From Deltaproteobacteria bacterium (GTDB lineage Bacteria > Desulfobacterota > Desulfarculia > Adiutricales > JAFDHD01), in contig JAFDLS010000014.1 of the NCBI GenBank assembly GCA_019306365.1, forward strand, positions 1 to 42,006: a DNA stretch of 42,006 nucleotides, in the 5' to 3' direction. Both the position numbers and the translations under genes were made by a program. Below are positions 35,001 to 42,006 of this stretch, piece after piece (the first letter of the stretch is position 1; each line of letters starts with the position of its first letter). The notes beneath the pieces were generated by a model, which saw only the letters and a list, made by a program, of their open reading frames with translations, had not been told where the DNA came from and searched no databases.

Positions 35001-35693
35001 ATGCCGAAACCGCAATACCCAACCCAAAAGGGCCTCTGGTCGAAGGGCAAAAGAAAGGAAGAGGGCTATCAAAACGTTCAACTCGGAATGCCGTATTCTG
35101 AAGCTGTAAAGCATTTCCGGCAGGCTTCAGAGGGGCGGGACGATTTTGACCCGGCCGTTCTGCTCGTATGGGGAACGATGCAGGCGACCGCAGTGCTCAA
35201 TATCCTGAAGGCGGCTGAGGAAACCTTTGGCGAAGCCGGCCAGGAGGTGGTGCGAAAGGCAATCAATAAGGCCGGGTATGAGGCCATGGCAGGGTTTATC
35301 GAACATTCCAGTTTCCCGGAGAACCTTGATGAAATCGAAAGAGCTTCATATATCGTCACCGGAATAAACACGGTTTTATACGCCTCCCTGGAAGACCCTT
35401 CTATTGCCTCCAGGGATCGCTGCGAATTCGACATCCTCTGGTGTCCCCATCAGGACCGTTACACCGCCTTTGACTGCCGGGTTCAGCGCTACTTCGTTGA
35501 GGGAATGTTTCAGGCCATGAAAGACCTGGGACAGGGAAACTTAACCGCCCGGGTTGAAAAACTGATTCCTCATCGAGCGGAGTGCTGTCATTTTGTGATC
35601 GAGTCATTGAAGGATCACGAGGGTAAAAATCCCTGGCGCGCTTACTCAGACGAACTCGGTAAAAGGGCCTTTAAAAAGCTGAAAGAGAAATAG
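35001..35693 (+). CDS. L-2-amino-thiazoline-4-carboxylic acid hydrolase-like protein
   Basis: A 230-residue cytoplasmic protein. The C-terminal half carries the spacing of conserved Cys, Tyr, Phe and His residues I associate with the ATC-hydrolase-like family: FDILWCPHQDRYTAFDC, then VQRYFVEGMFQAMKDLG, and RAECCHFVIESL. The founding member hydrolyses L-2-amino-thiazoline-4-carboxylate in Pseudomonas cysteine synthesis, but most members are uncharacterised and the substrate here is unknown. Start ATG at 35001 with AAGGAGGAAGCGAG upstream; an ATG at 34974 is weaker. First gene on the plus strand after the orientation switch. About 209 bases follow before the next gene. Confidence 0.6.
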   Translation: MPKPQYPTQKGLWSKGKRKEEGYQNVQLGMPYSEAVKHFRQASEGRDDFDPAVLLVWGTMQATAVLNILKAAEETFGEAGQEVVRKAINKAGYEAMAGFIEHSSFPENLDEIERASYIVTGINTVLYASLEDPSIASRDRCEFDILWCPHQDRYTAFDCRVQRYFVEGMFQAMKDLGQGNLTARVEKLIPHRAECCHFVIESLKDHEGKNPWRAYSDELGKRAFKKLKEK

Positions 35694-35902
35694 AAAGATC
35701 AGGAGTAAAAACTGGTTTCATGGGATAAGAAGAGGGATTGTAAATACTGCCATCAATCTTTAAACTAATAGACCTCGCGTCCTTTCTTGTGTTATTTATT
35801 TCAAATATCCGGATTTCTATTTACATTGAAATAAAGAACCAACGGGAACCGTTTCACCGGGTAGTGGCAAGACTATTACTTATATAACAGGGGGAGAAAG
35901 CA

Positions 35903-36760
35903 ATGGAAACGCGCCGTTTTGGACGAACCGGACACATGAGCACCGTTGCCATCCTGGGTTCTTATGCTTTTTCGAAAGCCACCCAAGCGGAAACCGATCC
36001 GGTTATGGAGCAGGTCATCGAAGCCGGAGTCAACCATATCGATGTCGCCCCCTCTTACGGCCTGGCAGAAGAACGCCTCGGTCCCTGGCTGGCTCGCGAG
36101 CGTGATCGTTTTTTTCTGGGCTGTAAAACCGGAGAACGCTCCAAAGCCGAAGCCGCCGCCGAACTGCGCCGCTCTCTTGACCGGTTGCAGGTTGACCATT
36201 TCGACCTGTACCAGATTCACGGCATCACCAGTATCAGACAACTGGATGAAGTAACACAGACCGGCGGCGCGCTCGAAGCGATCATTGAAGCGCGGGAAGA
36301 GGGGTTAACTCGTTTCATCGGCATTACTGGAGGTCACAGCCTCAAAGGTCCGGCAACCTTCACCGAAGCCCTGCGGCGGTTTGATTTCGATTCGATATTG
36401 TTTCCACTTAATTTCATCCTGTATGCCAACCCCGGTTACCGCAAAAAAGCTGAGGAGCTTCTGGCAAAGTGTCATGAAGGGGACGTGGGTACGATGATCA
36501 TCAAATCGATTGCCCACGGCGCATGGGGCGATCAGCCACAAAGCCATAATACATGGTATCGGCCTTACACCAATCCGGATGACATACAAAGAGCGGTCAA
36601 TTTTGTTCTCTCCCAAAACGTGACAGGCCTGTGTACCGCTGGCGACATGCGTCTGCTCCCGCTTATACTTCAAGCCTGCGAAAATTTCACCGCCTTGAAT
36701 GAAGCCGGGCAGGAGGAAACTATTGCCGCTGGTTCGAAGCACAAACCCCTATTTGAATAA
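35903..36760 (+). CDS. Aldo/keto reductase family protein
   Basis: TIM-barrel NAD(P)H-dependent oxidoreductase of 285 residues. METRRFGRTGHMSTVAILGSY is the AKR opening. HIDVAPSYGLAEERLGPWL carries the catalytic Asp and Tyr, FLGCKTGERS the Lys, and YQIHGI the His, completing the tetrad. GTMIIKSIAHGAWG and LSQNVTGLCTAGD belong to the later barrel strands. No 4Fe-4S domain is attached. Clear ribosome site AGGGGGAGAAAGC before the ATG. The substrate cannot be inferred. A U-type mini-repeat lies 49 bases downstream. Confidence 0.9.
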   Translation: METRRFGRTGHMSTVAILGSYAFSKATQAETDPVMEQVIEAGVNHIDVAPSYGLAEERLGPWLARERDRFFLGCKTGERSKAEAAAELRRSLDRLQVDHFDLYQIHGITSIRQLDEVTQTGGALEAIIEAREEGLTRFIGITGGHSLKGPATFTEALRRFDFDSILFPLNFILYANPGYRKKAEELLAKCHEGDVGTMIIKSIAHGAWGDQPQSHNTWYRPYTNPDDIQRAVNFVLSQNVTGLCTAGDMRLLPLILQACENFTALNEAGQEETIAAGSKHKPLFE

Positions 36761-36808
36761 CAGAGCCCGGGAATTTACCGCTGGGTGAAAATGATAATGG
36801 AAATACCA

Positions 36809-36847
36809 AGAAGCTATCTCAAAATTAGTGGTTTTGCAGAGGTCTCA
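36809..36847. repeat. 39-bp mini-element U1
   Basis: The left 20 bases AGAAGCTATCTCAAAATTAG equal the left end of repeat B; the right part (TGGTTTTGCAGAGGTCTCA, 36829-36847) equals the right end of A1 and A2 (with one change). It thus joins the two kinds of terminus with no core. An inverted, slightly diverged copy lies at 37728-37765 on the other side of nudC. Confidence 0.75.
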
Positions 36848-36912
36848 TTTACAGATATTTGGCTCAATTTTATTTTATCAAGTCATCATAAATACAGATC
36901 AAAGGAATATTA

Positions 36913-37728
36913 ATGCGGTTTATACCAGCCGTTGTACCGATCTCGGAAGCTAACGAACCCGAATGGTGGTTTCTTTTTCGTGAGTATAAACTCCTGGTTA
37001 AAAAGGAAGGTGAAGCCTTTTCCATACCGTACCTTGAAGACCTTGAAACCTTCAACCTGAGCCCAGTACGAACACAATATCTTGGAACGCTTGATGGCCG
37101 TCCCTGCTATTCAGGGGAGTTAGCGGACCATGCCGATCCTCCCCCTGGTATGGCTTTTCAAGGGTTACGAAGCCTGTTTGAAAGTATGGGGCCGGAGCTC
37201 TTCGGGCTGGCGGGACGGGCTTTTCAGATAGTCGATTGGGATCGGACCAACCAGTTCTGCAGCAGGTGCGGGGAACACGTGGAAACTAAAAGTGACGAGC
37301 GCGCAAAGGTCTGTCCAAAATGCGGGATGCTGAATTACCCGCGCCTTTCACCGGCAGTTATCGTGGCGGTGCTGAAAGAAAATCAAATACTCCTGGCGCG
37401 CAACGGTCGTTTCCCAAATGGATTCTACAGCGTTCTGGCAGGCTTTGTGGAGCCTGGAGAAACCTTTGAAGATTGCGTAAAACGGGAAGTTAAAGAGGAA
37501 GTCGGCCTGGAGGTTAAAAATATACGCTACTTTGGCAGTCAGCCCTGGCCCTTCCCGAACTCGGTTATGATTGGGTTTATAGCTGATTATGACAAGGGAG
37601 AAATAACCATAGATGGAAATGAGATTAAGGATGCGGGCTGGTTCCCGGCGAGCGACCTTCCTCTCATCCCGGGTAAAATAAGCATTGCCCGCCAACTGAT
37701 AGATTGGTTCCTGGAAAATTATCAATAG
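36913..37728 (+). CDS. nudC: NAD(+)/NADH diphosphatase NudC
   Basis: Hydrolyses NAD(H) to NMN(H) and AMP, and in E. coli removes NAD caps from RNA. 271 residues. An N-terminal domain (about 1-112) is followed by a zinc ribbon FCSRCGEHVETK and VCPKCGMLNYPR. The Nudix box GFVEPGETFEDCVKREVKEE then VGL (about 177-199) fits GX5EX7REUXEEXGU. SQPWPFPNSVMIGF (about 212-225) is the NudC-specific motif that separates it from other Nudix enzymes. Length matches the family (E. coli 257). A ribosome site is weak (AAAGGAATATTA). Its stop codon touches mini-element U2. Confidence 0.94.
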   Translation: MRFIPAVVPISEANEPEWWFLFREYKLLVKKEGEAFSIPYLEDLETFNLSPVRTQYLGTLDGRPCYSGELADHADPPPGMAFQGLRSLFESMGPELFGLAGRAFQIVDWDRTNQFCSRCGEHVETKSDERAKVCPKCGMLNYPRLSPAVIVAVLKENQILLARNGRFPNGFYSVLAGFVEPGETFEDCVKREVKEEVGLEVKNIRYFGSQPWPFPNSVMIGFIADYDKGEITIDGNEIKDAGWFPASDLPLIPGKISIARQLIDWFLENYQ

Positions 37729-37765
37729 AGACCTCCGCAAAACAGGTAATTTTGAGATAGCTTTT
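37728..37765. repeat. 38-bp mini-element U2, inverted copy of U1
   Basis: Reads GAGACCTCCGCAAAACAGG then TAATTTTGAGATAGCTTTT, the reverse complement of U1 with a few changes. Its first base is the last base of the nudC stop codon TAG. The rest of the gap to the CoA-ligase gene (to 37858) shows no clear promoter. Confidence 0.75.
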
Positions 37766-37858
37766 ATTAATAATTGCTTTTTTTAGGGATATGAATTATT
37801 AAATACACTCACTTTCCTTAATTGAATACATCTCGTCAAACCGCAGGGGGGTAGTATC

Positions 37859-39445
37859 ATGACGGAAGCTTCTCAGATTCGATATGTCCATGATTTAATT
37901 GAATACCAGACTGAAACTCAAGGCGAAAAACCATACATTCTTCATGAAGATCAGGTGATCAGTTTTGCCGAGTATAACCGGGCCACCCGCCGCGCAGCGA
38001 ACGGGCTTGCGGCGCAAGGCGCACAAGCGGGTGATGGCATGGGAATTCTGATGGGGAACTGTCCTGAATATTTCTTTTTATTTTACGGACTTCCCCGGGC
38101 CGGATTTTATTCAGTGCCGATAAACGTTGCGCTCAAAGGAAATGGGCTGCGGTACATTATTGAAAATTCCGACGTTAAATACCTGGCGGTTGATGACACC
38201 TTATATTCCAAGATTACCGAGTTTGAAAAACCGGTGGAAGCCATTAAAAAAATCTTCATCCGACGCACCACGGATCAGCCACTGCCCGAAGGAACCATTG
38301 ATCTTGAAGAACTGTTGAACGCTTCCGACCAGAAACCGGATCATGAGATTGACCCTGAAGCCATCACTTATCTAATGTACACTTCTGGCACTACGGGTTT
38401 TCCTAAAGGAGTGGTAAACAGAAACGGTCCGGGCGGGGCTGACAGACTTCTCGGGTTGGGGCAGCTTTTGGTTCAGCCAGAGGATATTCTTTACACCGCC
38501 CTGCCCCTTTTTCATGCAAACGCCCTGGTTCTGACCTCCGGCTTCGCCCTGGGAGCGGGCAGACCGTTTGGACTGGATAAAAAGTTTTCCGCCTCACGCT
38601 TCTGGGATAGAATCCGGTTTTACGGGGCGACCCAGTTTAACGGATTGGGGGCCATGATACCGATCCTGATGAAGCAGCCTGAAAAACCGGATGATGTGGA
38701 CAATCCCGTTCGACTGGTGATTTCAGCAGCCTGTCCGGCGAACCTGTGGGAGGCTTTTGAAAAAAGATTTAATCTTAAAATCTGGGAAGCGTACGGAGCT
38801 GTGGATGGAGGAGGCGTGTTGATCTTTAACTTCGGTAACGCCCCCGTGGGTTCGGTTGGGAAAGTTATGGGAGACATCGAATGGAAACTGGTGGATGATG
38901 ATGGCAACAAGGTCCCTCAGGGTGAAATCGGTGAATTGATAACCAAAGCTCCTGATCAGGAAACAAGCGTGGTGGAGTATTATAAAAATCCTGAAGCCTC
39001 ACAAAAAAAGGTTCGAAAAGGCTGGATTCATTCCGGTGATTATTTTTACGCAGACAAGGAAGGAAACCTCTTTTTTACGGACCGCAAGACCGATTCCATG
39101 CGCCGCAGAGGTGAAAATATCTCGTCTTTCGAAGTGGAAAGCGTCATAGAGAAACTACCGGAAGTGGAAACCTGCGCCGCCTTTGGGGTGCCTTCCGAGC
39201 TGGGAGAGGACGAGGTCATGATCTGGGTAAAACCCAAACAGGGAGCTCAGCTGGACCTTAAGAAGCTCATACAGCACTGCGCTGACAACATGGCCTATTT
39301 CATGGTTCCACGTTACATAGACGTTGTTGACAGCATCCCCAGTACAGAAACCTTGAGGATCATAAAAGGCGACATGAAAAAGCAGGGGGTGACCGAAAGG
39401 ACCTGGGACAGGGAGAAAGAAATGCCTGATCTGAAACTCAAGTAA
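37859..39445 (+). CDS. Acyl-CoA ligase (AMP-binding, CaiC/FadD-like)
   Basis: Adenylate-forming enzyme of 528 residues that would activate a carboxylic acid to its CoA thioester. P-loop YTSGTTGFPKG at 174-184; ALPLFHANAL is the A4-type region; EAYGAVDGGGVL replaces the usual YGxTE (A5); GWIHSGDYFYADKEGNLFFT and DRKTDSMRRRGENISSFEVE are A7/A8. The A10 region reads PSTETLRIIK, with Arg500 where a catalytic Lys (normally GK) is expected. The overall layout most resembles crotonobetaine/carnitine-CoA ligases. First gene of a ligase-dehydrogenase-thiolase run. GGGGGGTAG precedes the ATG. Substrate unknown. Confidence 0.9.
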   Translation: MTEASQIRYVHDLIEYQTETQGEKPYILHEDQVISFAEYNRATRRAANGLAAQGAQAGDGMGILMGNCPEYFFLFYGLPRAGFYSVPINVALKGNGLRYIIENSDVKYLAVDDTLYSKITEFEKPVEAIKKIFIRRTTDQPLPEGTIDLEELLNASDQKPDHEIDPEAITYLMYTSGTTGFPKGVVNRNGPGGADRLLGLGQLLVQPEDILYTALPLFHANALVLTSGFALGAGRPFGLDKKFSASRFWDRIRFYGATQFNGLGAMIPILMKQPEKPDDVDNPVRLVISAACPANLWEAFEKRFNLKIWEAYGAVDGGGVLIFNFGNAPVGSVGKVMGDIEWKLVDDDGNKVPQGEIGELITKAPDQETSVVEYYKNPEASQKKVRKGWIHSGDYFYADKEGNLFFTDRKTDSMRRRGENISSFEVESVIEKLPEVETCAAFGVPSELGEDEVMIWVKPKQGAQLDLKKLIQHCADNMAYFMVPRYIDVVDSIPSTETLRIIKGDMKKQGVTERTWDREKEMPDLKLK

Positions 39446-39520
39446 TTGAACCACGCTCAGGCAGTTCCGCCGTTTAAACCATATAATTTAAGCGCGTAGA
39501 ATACAGGAAGGAGGAAAGCA

Positions 39521-40756
39521 ATGGGTTATGTAGAATTGGACCTGAACATCAGCGATGAAGCCAAGTCAATGCATGAAACGGTGAAGAAATTCGCCATGGA
39601 AGTCATGCGGCCGATTGGTATTGAACTGGACAAGCTCGCTGATCCCGCCGACGTTATAGCGAAGGATTCGCGTCTGTGGGATGTTTTCAAAACATATCGG
39701 GAACTGGGCCTTCACAAGGCGGGTGTTCCCAAGCAGTTTGGCGGCATGGCCGAGGATATGGACCCAAAAGCAGGACCATTGATCGCTCAAGAAATGGGAT
39801 ACGGAGACGCCGGGTTGGCCGTCAGCCTGGGGGTTTCGGCCTTCCCGATTACGTTTGCCGCCATGTCGCCAGAACCGGAGCTGCAGCAGTTGGTCAGGGA
39901 TTACTGTGAGGACACCAAAGGTGAAATTATAGGATGCTGGGCCATAACCGAACCGGATCATGGATCGGACTGGATAATGTCGACTATACCTGACTTCGAT
40001 GACCCGAAGTGCGGTCCCCAGGTTAAGGCGGTTCTAAAAGGGGATGAATATATTTTAAATGGACAGAAAGCCGCCTGGGTCAGCAATGGAACCATTGCCA
40101 CTCACGCCGCTCTTCACGTCTCCCTGGATCCTTCCAAAGGGATGCAAGGCACGGGCCTGGCCGTGGTTCCTCTTGATCTGCCCGGTATTACGCGCGGAAA
40201 GCCTCTGGATAAAATCGGGCAACGGCCCTTGAATCAGGGCGAGCTCTTTTTCGAAGAGGTTAAGCTCCCCAAGAAATACATGATCATAACTGATGGCGCC
40301 CTGATGTCAGCCGTAGCGAAGATGATCCTGACCAACGCCAATGGCGGTATGGGGCTTTCTTTTGTCGGGTTGGCACAGGCGGCCTACGACGAAGCCCTCA
40401 AGTATTCCAAGGAACGCATTCAAGGTGGTGTCCCGATTTTTGAGCATAAAAATATAAAACTGCAGCTTTTTGAAATGTTCATAAAGGTTGAAGCCGCCCG
40501 CGGTTATGTCCGCCGCATGTCCGCTTACAATTCCGCCATGGCTCCCAACGGTTCTTCACCGCACGCTATCGCCGCCAAAGTCCTTTCCACCAGGACCGCC
40601 TTTGAGGTTGCCGGTGAGGCCATTCAAATCTTTGGCGGAAACGGTCTGTCAAAGGAATACATCATTGAAAAGCTTTTCAGGGACGCCAAGGCGGCCATGA
40701 TCGAAGACGGAGAAAACAACGCTCTGTGTCTGGCCGGTGCTGAAGATTTGATCTAA
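39521..40756 (+). CDS. Acyl-CoA dehydrogenase family protein
   Basis: FAD flavoprotein of 411 residues that should form an enoyl-CoA from the acyl-CoA made by the upstream ligase. N-terminal helical domain 1-125; CWAITEPDHGSDW (about 138-150) is the flavin/substrate region; a beta domain follows; AFEVAGEAIQIFGGNGLSKEY (about 362-382) and KLFRDAKAAM are the C-terminal helical domain motifs. The catalytic-base position, usually YEGT, reads IEDGEN with Asp396, a Glu-to-Asp difference or a shifted Glu395. AAGGAGG precedes the ATG. Electron acceptor (ETF) genes are not in the window. Confidence 0.92.
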   Translation: MGYVELDLNISDEAKSMHETVKKFAMEVMRPIGIELDKLADPADVIAKDSRLWDVFKTYRELGLHKAGVPKQFGGMAEDMDPKAGPLIAQEMGYGDAGLAVSLGVSAFPITFAAMSPEPELQQLVRDYCEDTKGEIIGCWAITEPDHGSDWIMSTIPDFDDPKCGPQVKAVLKGDEYILNGQKAAWVSNGTIATHAALHVSLDPSKGMQGTGLAVVPLDLPGITRGKPLDKIGQRPLNQGELFFEEVKLPKKYMIITDGALMSAVAKMILTNANGGMGLSFVGLAQAAYDEALKYSKERIQGGVPIFEHKNIKLQLFEMFIKVEAARGYVRRMSAYNSAMAPNGSSPHAIAAKVLSTRTAFEVAGEAIQIFGGNGLSKEYIIEKLFRDAKAAMIEDGENNALCLAGAEDLI

Positions 40757-40781
40757 CCCAAGCCACTGTGACCTTCGCGAG

Positions 40782-40806
40782 GGGGGGTAATAAAAAATTG
40801 CCCCCC
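40782..40806 (+). terminator. G/C-arm hairpin between acyl-CoA dehydrogenase and thiolase
   Basis: GGGGGGTAA (40782-40790) faces TTGCCCCCC (40798-40806) across a short A/T loop, followed by TTTA but not a long T-run. It lies in a 117-bp gap inside the likely operon, so it may be an attenuator or an RNA-stability hairpin rather than a full terminator. Confidence 0.5.
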
Positions 40807-40873
40807 TTTACCTTCATTAGTTCTTCTGGTAATCTCATCACCGGTGGATAAAGGATGGTAAAGGAGAAAAAAA

Positions 40874-42006
40874 ATGAGTGAGGACGTTTACATCATCGGA
40901 GTGGGGATGATCAAATTTGGGAAATGGCTGGACAGAAGTATTAAAGACATAACCGGCGAAGCCCTGGAGTTGACCCTCAAGGACTGCGGCCTCACTCGGG
41001 AAGACATTGAAGCCGCTTGGTTTTCCAACACCATGTGGGGGATGTACAGCTTCCAGCATTCCATTCGCGGCCAGGTGGCCTTGACGGCAAATGGTCTGGA
41101 AGGCATTCCGGTAACAAATGTTGAAAACGCCTGTGCCAGCGCCAGTACCGCTCTAAATGGAGCCTGGACAGCCATTAAGGCCGGCCTGTATGACTGCCTC
41201 CTGGCCATTGGGGCCGAAAAACTTTACGACGAGGATCGCGCCAAGGTTATGAGAAGCTTTATGGCGGGCACGGACGTCGAGGAGATGATGGAAACCGTGG
41301 CCAGGTTGCGGGAAGCTGAAAAGAAACACCGGGAAAAGGAAGCAAAGGGAAAAGGAGTTGATGTCGAGCAAGAAAAAGCAGGCGGTCACTCCGCTTTCAT
41401 GGATTTTTATGCCGCCGGAGCCCGCGCTCATATAAAAAAGTATGGTTCCACCCAGCGGCAGCTGGCCGCCATCGCCTCCAAGGCTCATAACAACTCCACC
41501 TTGAATCCCCTGGCCCAGTATACTTTTCCTCAAACCGTGGAGCAGGTTCTTCAGGATCGAGTCGTGTCATACCCTTTAACCAGAGCCATGTGCGCCCCCA
41601 TAGGTGACGGCGCGGCCGCGGCCGTTATCTGCAGTGAGCGATTCCTTAAAAAACATCCTTCAGACAGGGCCATTAAAATCAGGGCTTCGGTACTCCAGGG
41701 CGGAAACAGAAACGGGCCAGCCGATATCAGCGAACGAGCCGCCAAAAGGGCTTATGAGGTTGCCGGCGTGGGGCCGGAAGATATAGATGTCATGGAGGTT
41801 CATGACGCCACCGCTTTCGGAGAAATCTCCCAGCTGGAATCATTGGGATTTTGTCCACCGGGGGAAGGCGGAATCATGGCTGAAAGAGGAGAGACGGCTC
41901 TTGACGGTAAAATCCCTGTAAATCCCAGCGGAGGGTTGATTTCCCGAGGACATCCTATCGGCGCTTCCGGCCTTGCCCAGATCTATGAACTGGTAACGCA
42001 ACTGCG
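40874..42006 (+). CDS. Thiolase-family protein, SCP-x/acetyl-CoA acetyltransferase type (3' end outside window)
   Basis: 377 codons visible, open at the window edge. NVENACASASTALNGAW holds the nucleophile Cys87; EVHDATAFGEI is the catalytic His region; NPSGGLISRGHPIGASG is the C-terminal thiolase motif, in the SCP-x/lipid-transfer thiolase style. A highly charged stretch rich in Glu and Lys (about 136-168: VEEMMETVARLREAEKKHRE) sits between the Cys domain and AAGARAHIKKYG and is longer than I would expect. AAGGAGA precedes the ATG. With the ligase and dehydrogenase it would complete beta-oxidation-like cleavage, but hydratase and hydroxyacyl-CoA dehydrogenase are not seen. Confidence 0.88.
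   Translation, partial: MSEDVYIIGVGMIKFGKWLDRSIKDITGEALELTLKDCGLTREDIEAAWFSNTMWGMYSFQHSIRGQVALTANGLEGIPVTNVENACASASTALNGAWTAIKAGLYDCLLAIGAEKLYDEDRAKVMRSFMAGTDVEEMMETVARLREAEKKHREKEAKGKGVDVEQEKAGGHSAFMDFYAAGARAHIKKYGSTQRQLAAIASKAHNNSTLNPLAQYTFPQTVEQVLQDRVVSYPLTRAMCAPIGDGAAAAVICSERFLKKHPSDRAIKIRASVLQGGNRNGPADISERAAKRAYEVAGVGPEDIDVMEVHDATAFGEISQLESLGFCPPGEGGIMAERGETALDGKIPVNPSGGLISRGHPIGASGLAQIYELVTQL

Noticed and set aside
35864-35880. Sigma-54-like box (TGGCAAGACTATTAC) before the aldo/keto reductase
   Set aside because: The -12 element deviates (TTAC for TTGC) and it lies only about 25 bases from the start codon; too weak to claim.

Overview
The window reads as a chromosomal segment of a Gram-negative anaerobe of the Desulfobacterota (former Deltaproteobacteria). 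The reasons are a complete lipid A, Lpt and Lol gene set that uses LpxI instead of LpxH, a PxxKW-family cysteine-rich protein, an xseA-xseB-ispA-dxs-tlyA gene order, and a BamA with an extra N-terminal domain. The lineage is an inference from gene content; no rRNA or tRNA gene is visible.

Region 1 (1-24.4 kb, all minus strand) builds and exports the outer membrane. In transcription order it runs: broken lysS, lolC/E, lolD, bamA, skp/ompH, lpxD, fabZ, lpxA, lpxI, a Gfo/Idh/MocA oxidoreductase, lpxB, msbA, a 71-residue membrane protein, lptF, lptG. After a 441-bp gap come waaA, lpxK, waaF, gmhB, waaC, a Trm112-like protein, a WaaE-like GT2 and a WaaG-like GT4 that is cut by the window edge. Together these make lipid A, add Kdo and the heptose core, flip and bridge LPS, and insert outer-membrane proteins and lipoproteins. 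Many junctions are 4-base ATGA overlaps.

Region 2 (24.4-28.7 kb) holds a PilS-like histidine kinase and pilC (minus), a LysR-type pseudogene with an in-frame TGA, and on the plus strand a PxxKW protein with a clear promoter and terminator and a 46-residue membrane protein.

Region 3 (28.7-34.6 kb, minus) is xseA-xseB-ispA and dxs-tlyA (exonuclease VII and isoprenoid synthesis).

Region 4 (35.0-42.0 kb, plus) is metabolic: an ATC-hydrolase-like protein, an aldo/keto reductase, nudC, and then an acyl-CoA ligase, an acyl-CoA dehydrogenase and a thiolase (cut by the edge), which look like one fatty- or organic-acid degradation operon.

The most unusual content is a set of related short non-coding repeats (MITE-like, no transposase in the window) that bracket otherwise ordinary genes: 175-bp elements on both sides of waaC, inverted ~191-bp repeats on both sides of tlyA-dxs, and inverted ~39-bp mini-elements on both sides of nudC. 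A fourth element has the same core as the waaC-flanking ones but different terminal repeats. The second notable item is lysS, which carries two separate frameshifts although its neighbours are intact.
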